Shown one piece after another: positions 1 to 8,179 of a DNA stretch of 28,680 bases; position 1 is the first letter of the stretch; each line of letters opens with the position of its first letter. A model generated the notes under the pieces. That model made no database searches. It had not been told where the DNA came from and saw only the letters and a list, made by a program, of their open reading frames with translations. The position numbers were made by a program, and so were the translations under genes. This stretch comes from Chara braunii (taxonomy: Eukaryota; Streptophyta; Charophyceae; Charales; Characeae), in contig BFEA01000115.1 of the NCBI GenBank assembly GCA_003427395.1, forward strand, positions 3,469 through 32,148, given 5' to 3'.

Positions 1-92
<92 letters not shown>
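1..92. repeat. (TC)25-(TG)21 compound microsatellite
   Basis: Uninterrupted TC dinucleotides to base 50 switch directly to TG dinucleotides to base 92. The repeat reaches the window edge, so its true length is unknown. Confidence 0.97.
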
Positions 93-94
<2 letters not shown>

Positions 95-383
95 CCACTC
101 ACAGCCTAGACGCAATTTTCAGCTTTCTGAACTAGGTACTTCATGAGTGATTGCAACTCCTGCCTGTCCCCGCCGTCGATATTGTTTTAATTTAAAAACG
201 AATAAAATTAAATGATCAAAGTTCATCAAACGAAATACATTAATTTGCACTCGCAGTTTGCCGTTTTTCTCATCAGGGGGCTCGCTTTAGCTCCCCCCCC
301 CTTTTGTCCACGCTCGACTTCGATCCATCATGTTCGTCAGCCAACTGCTCGCAAAAAAACAAAAAAATAAAAATGATAATAGA

Positions 384-812
384 GGTCCCGCTTGCAGCGG
401 TAAACTTGATTGGCTGATCAGCAAGTGACAGATGATGACTGGTCCCGCATGCAGCGGTGAACTTGATTGTCTGATCAGCGAATGCAGTAAAGTAACTGGT
501 CCCGCTTGCAGCGGTAAAGTTGATTGGCTGATCAGCAAGTGGGGTAAAGTATCTGATCCCGACATCAGCGGGAAAGTTGATTAGCTGATGTAGCTGGTCC
601 CGGTTGCGGCGGGAACGTGGATTGGCTGATCAACAAGTGGCAGTATGGTCACAAGTCCTGCTTGCAGCGGCGTACTTGATTGGCAATTCAATGATTTACT
701 GGAAATACTCTCTCCCGCTAGCTGGGGGGTGTCTGATAGGCAATTAAATGATTTACCAGAAATTGTCCCTGCTAGCAGCAAACTGACAGATTGGCTGTTC
801 ACCATGTACGCT
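384..812. repeat. 57-bp minisatellite, about 8 copies
   Basis: Units start with GGTCCCG or a variant at 384, 441, 498, 555, 596, 654, 711 and 764. The first three are exactly 57 bp, the fourth is 41 bp, and the later ones are 53-58 bp and more diverged. A good unit reads GGTCCCGCTTGCAGCGG, then a TTGATTGG segment, then the 10-bp palindrome GCTGATCAGC. Because 57 is 19 codons, the intact units leave an open frame on the minus strand, which explains the apparent 92-codon frame at 287-565. I see no other coding sign. Confidence 0.9.
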
Positions 813-1370
813 TCTGCATGTCTGAAACCTCCCCCACTCTTGGCACGCTGCCCAAAGGCTCATCGTCGTACTCGTGGTGCGCTTCCTGAGTCCGCACCCC
901 TCCCCTGCCCGATTCGCTGCGTACCCCTCGTACGCTTCTACCCCATGAAAATCCCTCCACAAACAGGTACGAACGGTAACACACGCTGCAGACTCCTGGT
1001 CCGCTTCCCTGGTGCAGATGTTGACCCGCGCATTGTACTCCTGGTACCCTCCCCGATTCAACACCCCTTTGCTCCACGCTGACCCTCACTATATTCCCCA
1101 TCCTGGCCACTTCCCCCTTAACTCCTTGGTACCTGTTTGGTCCGAAGTTGACTGGATCTGCAGCACCAAGCCTGTTGGTACCGGAGCTCTAGGCCTTGGT
1201 AGAAGTGACTACTCAGATTATCAGTATTTTAGGGTTTATCGGTAGTTGGTGGCGGAGAATTTATGGTCCCTCTCTTAGCCCCTAATTTCATTTGATCGCC
1301 CCGACTACAAACCCCTAAGGATCCTGGCCCGGTGCTCTACGGAAGGCCTAAATTCATAGATTTCGGGTGG
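813..1370. other. C-rich gene-free stretch
   Basis: A pyrimidine-rich segment with loosely recurring TACGCTTC / TCCGCTTCC blocks that may be a decayed tandem repeat of about 55 bp. The 145-codon frame at 645-1082 starts inside the minisatellite and shows no recognisable domain. No promoter, RNA gene or element end is evident. Confidence 0.5.
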
Positions 1371-1638
1371 CCGACTGCATTTGGCCGCCCGACACCGGTG
1401 GCCAGCCCGTACAAGGACCAGGGAAGGTCCCAGCAAAAAAAAAACAAAAAAAAAAAAAATCGAAAAAAAAACAATGTTATCCAGAAAAATAAACTGAACA
1501 ACTTTTGCCTCAGGGTCACATCGAAATTCTACACAAAAAATTAGAAAAACAAATAAAATTTTTTAAAAAATTCTCTTTTTTTTTTAATTGTTTTTGCCGC
1601 GGCCGGGCAAGTGACCCCGGGCCACTCTGGTAGTCTAG
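1371..1638 (+). mobile_element. hAT-like non-autonomous TIR element, copy 1 (left end decayed)
   Basis: Aligns by eye with the intact copy at 26251-26538, read in the opposite orientation. Shared landmarks in order are GGCCGCCC, GGAAGGTCCCAGC, a long A-tract, GTTATCCAGAAAAATAAA, CAACTTTTGCCTCAGGGTCA and the terminal CCACTCTGGTAGTCTAG ending at 1638. The left terminus is diverged and no 8-bp target duplication can be shown. The frames at 1332-1544 and 1337-1519 are products of its A-rich interior. Confidence 0.75.
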
Positions 1639-1670
1639 TATATATACATATATACAAGGTTGCTAGGCCG

Positions 1671-1757
1671 AATGTACGGAGGCCCCTCAACTGACCCCTG
1701 AACGTTCGGGTGTTCGGGTCCCTGTACGGGTCCCGAACCTGAAGGGGTTCGGACCCC
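1671..1757. repeat. GTACGGAGG motif plus GC-rich imperfect palindrome
   Basis: A GTACGGAGG motif is followed by a block built from TTCGGG and CCCGAA words. GTTCGGG at 1712-1718 pairs with CCCGAAC at 1732-1738. GTACGGAGG also recurs several times near 4061-4594, so this may be a fragment of that element family. Confidence 0.45.
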
Positions 1758-1998
1758 GCAAAAAACTATTTTGGTACCTATACATTATTAGTTTTTTCTG
1801 AATTTGTTTCTATGAGTTCTTTATGATGTAAGATATCTTTCTCTTAATTTTGAAGCCATTCTGTTTAGCCAAAAAAAAATGAAAAATCTGCAAAGATGGT
1901 GGTGTCAAAACTTACTTGTCCACTCACTAATTTGTTTTTTTCTCTTTTCACTTTTTGTTTTTCCTTTATTTCAAGGCATGAACAAAATTATTATTTTT

Positions 1999-2476
1999 TC
2001 AAACTTTATCTGTATATTTTATATTATGTAAGATACACATATATAAATTTTCATGATATTTGTCACAACCAAAAAAAAAAAGAAAAATCACCAAAGATAG
2101 CAATGTCAAAAATGCGCTCGCCTTCTCGATGCGTTCAGCCGTTCGGTCGAACGCTAAAAAAAAAAAAAAAAAAAAAAAAAAACTTCCAAAGAATCTGAAA
2201 AACATATATGTTACGCAGAAGAATAAACTGAAGAATATTTGCCTCAACATTACATCAAAATTCTTTACCAAATTGGAAATAAAATCAAATACTAAAAGTA
2301 AACAGTACTAATAAAAATTAGAAAAAATAAAACGAGAATGAAATTATTGAGTGAGCGAGCACGTTTTTGACACCGCCATCTTTGGCGATTTATCATTTTG
2401 TTTTGGTTGTGATTAATGCGATGAAAATTTATATATGTGTATCTTACATAATAGAGAATCTACAAATAAAGTTTGA
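1999..2476. repeat. Long inverted repeat, arms about 120 bp
   Basis: The left arm (about 1999-2120) and right arm (about 2353-2476) are diverged reverse complements. They share AAACTTTATCTG / ATAAAGTTTG, the block ATACACATATATAAATTTTC and its complement, a GTCACAACC-type block and ATTTTTGACA. The 230-bp spacer holds an A-tract (about 2156-2181) and a fragment of the hAT-like element. It could be a foldback element or two inverted copies of a dispersed repeat. Confidence 0.75.
2200..2290 (+). mobile_element. hAT-like TIR element fragment, copy 2
   Basis: ATGTTACGCAGAAGAATAAA, TTTGCCTCAACATTACATC and AAAATTCTTTACCAAATT match the interior of the elements at 1371-1638 and 26251-26538. Both termini are missing. 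It sits in the spacer of the inverted repeat at 1999-2476. Confidence 0.7.
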
Positions 2477-2544
2477 AAAGCGATGACTTTCGTGCTCGGT
2501 AATCTCCGAGGAGTAATTTATGAAGCCACGGTTGTTCTTTTGCT

Positions 2545-2950
2545 ATGCATGCATACATAATGTGCATAGGCGGTAGTCCGTCTAATGTGCCACTTTTGTA
2601 TGTTTTAACAAAGACAAGTGTTTCCTTATTATGACGTTAAATAGTAATTTCATCATACTTTTTTAATATCTTTATCACAAAAACCTTAATATGTTGTTTT
2701 CTCTTCACCTTTATATATAGTATGTGTATTCGAGTTACGTAAGCGCACATAGGGATTGAAATTCACAACGTCTGTTAACTATTACCATCAACATTGTTGA
2801 TGTTGGAAAAAAATGAATACACGACGATGACGATGAAGATTACCACAAAAATTGACATAACTATGCGGCAATGAATATACTAAATGTGGAAAAACAACGA
2901 TTAACATTGAAATGTCGACCCTTTTACAATTTATTTTTGACATAATCGAT
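2545..2950 (+). repeat. Dispersed repeat related to 3735-3950 and 17155-17715
   Basis: The left part (2545-2790) matches 3735-3950 in direct orientation. Shared words include the GCATACATAATGTGCA-like block, TTTTTTAATATC and TTCRAGTTACGTAAGC followed by GGATTGAAA. The right part (2800-2945) matches the split copy at 17155-17715 through CGGCAATGAATAT, ACGATTAACATTGAAATG and TTTTTGACATA. No coding frame is shared by the copies. Confidence 0.7.
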
Positions 2951-3053
2951 CCTCTTTTCACAATAATTAGGAGGAAACACAATAGGATGTGATAAAATAT
3001 CGTAAGCATTTTCTTCACGTTGATATATCCATATATATATATATATATATATA

Positions 3054-3090
3054 TTGATGAGTCGGTGAAACTCCGACGAAACAGTTTGTC
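3054..3090 (+). ncRNA. Hammerhead ribozyme core (minimal stem III; stem I 5' strand missing)
   Basis: TTGATGA (3054-3060) stands where the family has CUGANGA, with C3 changed to U. Stem II is GTCGG (3061-3065) pairing with CCGAC (3073-3077) across a 7-nt loop. GAAA (3078-3081) is intact. Stem III is minimal: A81-T89, C82-G88 and A83-T87 around a 3-nt loop. The predicted cleavage site follows GTC at 3090. Very short stem III is known from hammerheads of Penelope-like retroelements and retrozymes. The (AT)n tract just 5' does not pair with ACAGCC just 3', so stem I is lost or must come from another strand. In vivo self-cleavage is therefore doubtful, but the motif itself is hard to explain by chance. 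Confidence 0.8.
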
Positions 3091-3155
3091 ACAGCCCCTC
3101 GTTTGTTGTCCTCTTCTCCCTCTCTGCCTACGGTTTACCGGGCAGTTCTATTTGA

Positions 3156-3205
<50 letters not shown>

Positions 3206-3288
3206 TCACAAACAGAACTACCCGGTAAACTGTAGGCAGAGAGAGAGAAGAGGACAACAAACGAGGGGCTGTGACAAACTGTTTCGTC
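3075..3288. repeat. Near-perfect palindrome with an (AT)n centre, hammerhead at its left edge
   Basis: Arms of about 85 bp (3075-3158 and 3203-3288) are reverse complements with roughly five substitutions and a small indel. The loop is 46 bp of pure AT. Each arm runs from GACGAAACAGTTTGTCACAG through a pyrimidine-rich block to ACCGGG and GACGAT. The right arm, read on the minus strand, keeps only the 3' half of the hammerhead, because the stem II 5' strand is replaced by unrelated sequence near 3289-3300. Two inverted copies of a ribozyme-bearing retroelement end would give this arrangement. Confidence 0.9.
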
Positions 3289-3389
3289 GCGCCATGGTTT
3301 AATAAATATTGAGTGGCAACATCAAGATCTGAGCCAAATTGAGCAAAAGCAGCTACTTCATGAAATTGTGCAAGTTCTAGTTTAAGACT

Positions 3390-3720
3390 ACCATATATAT
3401 ATATATAAATATAGATATAAATATATACATATATAGAAAGAGAGATATAAATATATATACATATATATATACATATATATACATATATAGATGTAAATAT
3501 ATACCTATGAATACACCTATTGTACTGTATAATTATTTATATGTATATATTAGCGAATCGATGTTACCCTATAATGTAGAATACAAAATACATGTAGCAT
3601 TTATTTAAATATATAGCATATGTAATATTATCATATATATATAGACGCATGTATCTTTTGTTGGTTCTCTAATGAAAAAGTGGTTATTTAATTGACAAAT
3701 CCAATGAGAAATTTATGAGT
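3390..3720. repeat. AT-rich low-complexity stretch
   Basis: Interrupted ATAT / ATACATAT / ATAAATAT tracts with no gene or element end visible. It separates the hammerhead palindrome from the dispersed repeat at 3735-3950. Confidence 0.8.
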
Positions 3721-3734
3721 CCAAAGTCGCCCCT

Positions 3735-3950
3735 GTGCTACGGATGCATACGTAATATGTACACTCTCTTGCCCTTGATATATATCACTGTTGTTTGGTT
3801 TTCTAAAGGAAAAGACTTCCTTCTCTCGAAGTTACGTAGTTTTTTCACCAATTTTTTTTAATATCCTTGTCCCAAGTCCCTCCCTATATTGTCTCGTGAA
3901 TACGTATATTCAAGTTACGTAAGCAAGGATTGAAAACTGCTTTGTTAGTT
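3735..3950 (+). repeat. Second copy of the 2545-2790 repeat
   Basis: Direct-orientation match to 2545-2790, including GGATGCATACGTAATATGTA, TTTTTTTTAATATCC, TATTCAAGTTACGTAAGC and GGATTGAAA. Divergence is high with several indels. Confidence 0.65.
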
Positions 3951-3973
3951 AGATGTACAACACCGTTGTCGGG

Positions 3974-3999
3974 GCAAATACCCCGATAAGGGTATTTGC
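3974..3999. repeat. Perfect hairpin, 10-bp stem
   Basis: GCAAATACCC (3974-3983) and GGGTATTTGC (3990-3999) flank a CGATAA loop. It lies immediately outside the left end of the TIR element at 4007-4700. Confidence 0.8.
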
Positions 4000-4105
4000 T
4001 GGTTATTTTAAACCACCGGTCCCCCCGCCACTGAAAAACCCTAGTCCCTGTGAGTTAGGGCCGGGTTGTACGGAGGGGCGACGACCGTACGGAGGCGCCG
4101 GGTTG

Positions 4106-4446
4106 TACGGAGGCCGACGGATCCAATCCCGTCATTTTGCAAGCGGCAACTTTGCCGATTTTTTATACTCAGAAGAAATCATGAAAAGAACTGAAAATTT
4201 GAGGGTCCGTAGATTAAGTCTTGATCTTTCAGGGAAAAATATGAGAAAATAAATAATAATCATTTTGACGGTCAAATATATGCCGCACTGATTCGATTTA
4301 TTTCCAGTTACGGAGGTCGACGGGTCCAATCCCGCTATTTTCCAAATGGCAACTTTGCCGATTTTTTGTGCTCAGACGAAATCACAAAATTGTCTGAAAA
4401 TTGGAGGGTTAGTAGATTAGGTTGTGATCTTTTGGGAAAAAATATC

Positions 4447-4536
<90 letters not shown>

Positions 4537-4594
4537 ATGGCGAAATATGCGCCGCGCCGATTTGGTTTATTTCCATTTTTTGTCGAAAATTTTG
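4106..4594 (+). repeat. Tandem duplication of a ~203-bp unit
   Basis: Unit 1 runs 4106-4308 and unit 2 runs 4309-4594. Both start TACGGAGG(C/T)CGACGG, then share CCAATCCCG, GGCAACTTTGCCGATTTTTT and a GATCTTT-GGGAAAAA-TAT block, and end near ATTTATTTCCA. Unit 2 is longer because of the AT tract at 4450-4532. A third GTACGGAGG begins at 4594. Confidence 0.88.
4450..4532. repeat. (AT)n microsatellite, about 41 repeats
   Basis: Pure AT for 83 bp. It occupies the position of a short AATAAATAATAATCA-like segment in the sister unit near 4245-4260, so it probably grew after the duplication. Confidence 0.97.
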
Positions 4595-4700
4595 TACGGA
4601 GGCCCGCCCGGTTTTCCACATTGTACGACCGGTACCCGTCGTGGAACGGTGCTACCGGTACCCCCGAGGTTTTTGACGTCAGGGGGACCGGTGGTTTAAA

Positions 4701-5193
4701 CGTCGGATGATGTCTGACTCTTTCATTGAATTGAAAGACATGATGAAACTGACGTTTGCGAAAAGTTAATTCAGACTGAACCTATGACTAAGGGATTCAA
4801 AGTTTTTGAACTTTAGTCCAGACGCTTGTAGCATTCGAAAGTAACGACAGTAACTGGCAGTGTTTTATCGAGACCGCAAAGATATGCGGACGTGAGATCA
4901 CTAAAGCAAGACCTATCCTACCTAACACAATGACACGCGACTGCTAAGCCACGTGATTAAGAGCCTAATAGAGCTAAAAACAATGGATGCGCTAGATATA
5001 GGACCACGACGCGGGAGAGAAGGGTTACCTATTTTATTGGCTGTGAGATTTAACTCCACGCCGGAACCCGAAGCCGGAGGATGCCTTATCGGGCTGCGAG
5101 ACCGGGCTCCAGCTAGTTAAGTGGTGGGATGCCGGCGTTGAATGGGGGAGGCAGGATCGAACCTGCCTAGGCCTGAAACAGGCAGCACAACGT
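4701..5193. other. Gene-free stretch between two elements
   Basis: No domain-bearing frame. 5141-5193 may be a longer terminal part of the dispersed element at 5194-5635, absent from the other two copies. It contains a tRNA B-box-like GGTTCGATCC on the minus strand, but no tRNA fold can be drawn. Confidence 0.5.
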
Positions 5194-5635
5194 TGTCGAG
5201 CGCCTCGGTCCGGCACTACTCAAGGGTAGCGTGGAACCCTCCCGGTTGCGTCACGTAGGAGTTGAATCTTAATCCTCGTTGCGTTACGTACATGATGTTT
5301 CTGCAAGCCGCACCGGCCGAGTGCGCCAGCCATATCTCTCGCGAGCCCCTACGATAGGATAGGTCCTACGCGAGGCACGACTTACCTCCACCTTACGGGA
5401 GCTGTCACCTCCCTTCAATAGGCGTATCCCCGTCGAGCCACCAGTCCACAATACTAAAGCTGATCAGTTACAATCGCAGAGGTGGACCAGCCGAGGGCGT
5501 TTCTCGTTCGCTGTAGCATAGGGGTTACATGCGGTAATACGCCTCTATCGGACCCGCAGGCGAACCGACATTTTGGGGGGCTGAGGTCTCAAGCGTGACT
5601 CGTCGTTGGTCGACTAGGACGCATCCCACACACCA
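5194..5635 (-). mobile_element. Dispersed element, copy 1 (terminal part only)
   Basis: Matches 20855-21290 in the same orientation and 16660-17140 in the opposite one. Shared words are TGTCGAGCGC, CACCGGCCGAGTGCGCC-like, CTCGCGA, GAGCTGTCACC / GGGCTGTCACC, GGCGTATCCCC, GCAGAGGT, GGGCGTTT-TCGTTCGCTGTA and GTCGACTA-GACG. Sense is taken from the larger copies, so this copy reads on the minus strand. Only one end survives: the coding remnant and the distal block of the other copies are not found at 5640-7400. Confidence 0.82.
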
Positions 5636-5879
5636 CGCGCACGCCACTTTACGAACAAAAAAATAAAACACACATACATACACATACACAAAACGACACA
5701 AAACAAAACAACGCGACAACACTTCTAGTCCCTTAGTAGTCATCCCATAATAGGCGACGTGCGCAAGACTTAGTATAAAACCGCGCGGACACAGGGCTAA
5801 CTTATATCGATTTGCGATGCAAGCGTACGCAAGGGGTCGCAATGATGGCGTACTGTGTAGTACCCATACTCATGCGGTC
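5636..5879. other. Intervening stretch, no gene seen
   Basis: An A/C-rich run of CACACATACATACACATACAC-type words (about 5660-5715) follows the dispersed element. No promoter, RNA or protein gene is supported. Confidence 0.4.
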
Positions 5880-6057
5880 CTCGTTAATCTCGAGGGTTGC
5901 ATTCGACACATGTGTCGGCTGACACACCCCTTGAGAGTTAATCTCTCGACGCTGGACAACCGTCAAATGCGGTTGAGGACCACACCCTGTTCTGCACTCT
6001 GCGGAGAGTGGGTGGTACACAGGTTCATACCTGTGGTGGCAATCATCTCTTATTGCC
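5880..6057. repeat. Cluster of seven unrelated short perfect hairpins
   Basis: In order: CTCG/CGAG (5880-5894), the palindrome CGACACATGTGTCG (5904-5917), GAGAG/CTCTC (5933-5947), CAACCG/CGGTTG (5957-5975), CACTCT/AGAGTG (5995-6010), CACAGGT/ACCTGTG (6018-6035) and GGCAAT/ATTGCC (6038-6057). Stems differ in sequence and loops are 0-8 nt. Four or more stems of six or more base pairs in 178 bp is far above expectation for random sequence. Confidence 0.8.
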
Positions 6058-6586
6058 CTGGAGACCTGCTCCATCATCTAGGGCCTGGAGAAAAGTTAAG
6101 GGGTTTGACTTTGACGGCTGCCACAGACTACAACGTCCAACTATAAAAATTAACAAGCAAAATCAATCATTAAATAAATAGACATCCAATACTCATATAT
6201 TAGATCATGACTCGAGATAGCAACAAAAGAGGGAGAAAACATAAACTCATCAGGTATGCAGATCGTGCGACACATGATTGTCATTCTCACTGCCTCCGAA
6301 ATATGACACATATACCAAGCTCCAAAATACTAACCTGCATACAACACAGACACACACAATAGTCGCATTGCCATACATCAATGTGGTCAACTTTACTGTT
6401 CCCTGTAACTCGCACCACATCTCACACATTCAAGCCCCAGTCATAGTTCAACTTTCCATAAATCTCATAGACTCTTTATAATGGTCATTTTAAAAAAATT
6501 CGGTTAAAACCCTCAAAAAAACATATCAAATCACAATGCTAAGACAATCAAGCTAGAGAACAAGTGAAAGTAAAGTTGTGTCGTGA
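6058..6586. other. Gene-free stretch
   Basis: A-rich sequence with scattered CACA words. The only open frame above 60 codons (6278-6481) shows no domain or codon pattern that I recognise. Confidence 0.45.
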
Positions 6587-6652
6587 GCCGATAAGTCGGC
6601 GATCAACCAACCGACCTGTTATCAGTGATAACAGAGTGATCCTTGTAGGATC
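6587..6652. repeat. Three perfect hairpins in 66 bp
   Basis: GCCGA-TAAG-TCGGC (6587-6600), CTGTTATCA-G-TGATAACAG (6616-6634) and GATCCT-TGT-AGGATC (6638-6652). The stems are unrelated to one another. The arrangement is the same as in the 5880-6057 cluster. Confidence 0.88.
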
Positions 6653-6896
6653 AAACTGAAGGTAGTCCAAATCCTGAATCGAACGTCCAAAGAAGACTTG
6701 TATCATACGATAGATCAATGTCCAAGTTAAATCGCCAACATATGGAGATCAAATCCCCATGACACGTCCTCACTCAAGACTTTCCTGATAGCTAGGCCTA
6801 TGTTTACCCCTAAGTCAGTGCCCAAAGAAAGGTAGACTTTATGGCAGAATCTCCCCTATACAGAGTGGATCGCCAAAATCGTCACCTGTCAAAATA

Positions 6897-7240
6897 TAAT
6901 CTATCTTCTCTAAACTAAGGAAATTTCGGCAGCGCTTCCCGCAGAAAAAGTGTCTTCTCCGAATTTATATCAGCCTAAATATGAAAACAGAAATAATTTT
7001 TAACTTTTTAAAGTCAAATTTTGTCTAACTCCCTGAATTAGTAAAACTTTGGGCAACACTCCCTTCAGAAAATGAGACTTTCCAGATTTTTACTAACTCA
7101 TATATAAAGTCAGACAAACTGAACTTTGAAAAGACAAAAATCTGACTAACTCCTTGGTTTTGTAGAAATTTCGGCAGCGCTTCCCGTAGAGAAAATAGTT
7201 TGCCAAGATTTATACAAAGCCAAGTATAAAAAAATGATCC
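6897..7240. repeat. ~122-bp tandem repeat, three copies
   Basis: Copies are anchored by AAATTTCGGCAGCGCTTCCC at 6921, a diverged AAAACTTTGGGCAACACTCCC at about 7043 and AAATTTCGGCAGCGCTTCCC at 7166. Each is preceded by a CTAACTCC-like block and followed by a GATTTATA- or GATTTTTA-like segment. The core TTCGGCAGC-CTTCC also occurs in the minisatellite at 23378-23909. Confidence 0.85.
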
Positions 7241-7514
7241 CAGAAAATTTAGAAATCGATCGAAGTAAAAATAAACTGAGTTAAGAAAATGCAGGAATTG
7301 AAACTAACTCCTATGATTCTAGCATGTGGCGAGCAACTAAAACAACTACCTATAAAACTGAAACTCAGACCCAAGTAGTAGCCTCACTCAGTTACATGCA
7401 GGCCAAACCACAAGGGTAAGTACTCTCACCATCCCCAAAGTCAACTTAGCAAACAATAGTTCATTGTCTTTCAATGATTTATCGCCCTTTATACCCAACT
7501 TACATAGGGCATAA

Positions 7515-8179
7515 AGCTAGACCACCCAAACTTGTGGAACATGTCTAGCTCAACCATAGGGTATACACAAACACAGGGCACAACAACTTTTCTCTTCTTT
7601 GGGCATATGACTAGGTCACCCTAGTCGCCCTGAACTGTTTAAATATCCCAACTTTATATAATTGTCTGCACTTATTCTTTTGAGGTAGCGTATAACTGAA
7701 CCGATAATCTTCAACTGAAGATTCAGTCTGCCCCTTCGTACCACAAATTTATTCTTAATTAATACTCTTTTCAGTTTGCGATAAACTATAGTCAGAGCAC
7801 CCAAACTTATGGAACCATGTCTGACTAGCATGTTCATAGATAATATAATAATAGGATATATCCAAGTTATACCCTTCAGGTTTCAGCATATGCGAGGCAT
7901 CGGACCAAGGTCACCCAAACTTATGGAACTTGTTTGGTCCTTTGCCTGATTCATTCTCTTAAAGCCAAAGCGAAAAGAAACTGACAAAAACCCAAAATAA
8001 AGAAGACCGCCAGGCTACCCAAACTTATGAATTTGACTGGCTCCTGAAAAGTCAACCGCAAGCAACCCTCACAAGTCAGAGCAGCCAGACTACCCAAACT
8101 TATAGATTTGATTGACTCTCCACGCAATCAAAAAATAAACACAGCACTAGGTCTTCCCAAACTTATGGAACTGGCCCAG
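7515..8179. repeat. Array of six hairpins with one shared loop sequence and unit-specific arms
   Basis: The shared loop is close to CACCCAAACTTATGGAAC and occurs at about 7523, 7798, 7912, 8016, 8091 and 8154. Flanking arms pair in a different way each time: AGCTAGAC/GTCTAGCT (7515-7550), TAGTCAGA/TCTGACTA (7789-7827), AGGCA-GGACCAA with TTGGTCC-TGCCT (7895-7947), GCCAG/CTGGC (8009-8041), and CTAGGTC/GGCCCAG with one A·C mismatch and one G·T pair (8147-8179). The fifth unit (8074-8117) keeps only an outer AGTCA/TGACT pairing. Spacing falls from about 275 to about 63 bp along the array. There is no coding frame across it. Confidence 0.87.

Larger units (their letters stand above)
4007..4700. 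mobile_element. 694-bp non-autonomous element with ~30-bp terminal inverted repeats
   Basis: The left end starts TTTAAACCACCGGTCCCCC and continues to a GAAAAACC block. The right end is its reverse complement, finishing GGGGGACCGGTGGTTTAAA at 4700. Internally it repeats GTACGGAGG and contains a tandem duplication with an (AT)n expansion, annotated separately. I cannot define a target-site duplication, so the superfamily is not assigned. The frames at 3953-4252 and 4366-4710 show no known domain. Confidence 0.75.

Noticed and set aside
645-1082. 145-codon gene
   Set aside because: It begins inside the 57-bp minisatellite, is rich in Pro/Arg/Leu from C-rich DNA, and overlaps two minus-strand frames of similar length.
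4335-4710. Ile-Tyr repeat proteins on both strands
   Set aside because: The frames are kept open by (AT)n inside a TIR element.
5141-5216. tRNA gene on the minus strand, from a GGTTCGATCC box
   Set aside because: The T-arm does not pair in the standard register, the anticodon arm would have a 3-nt loop and the acceptor ends do not match. It is probably part of the dispersed element.
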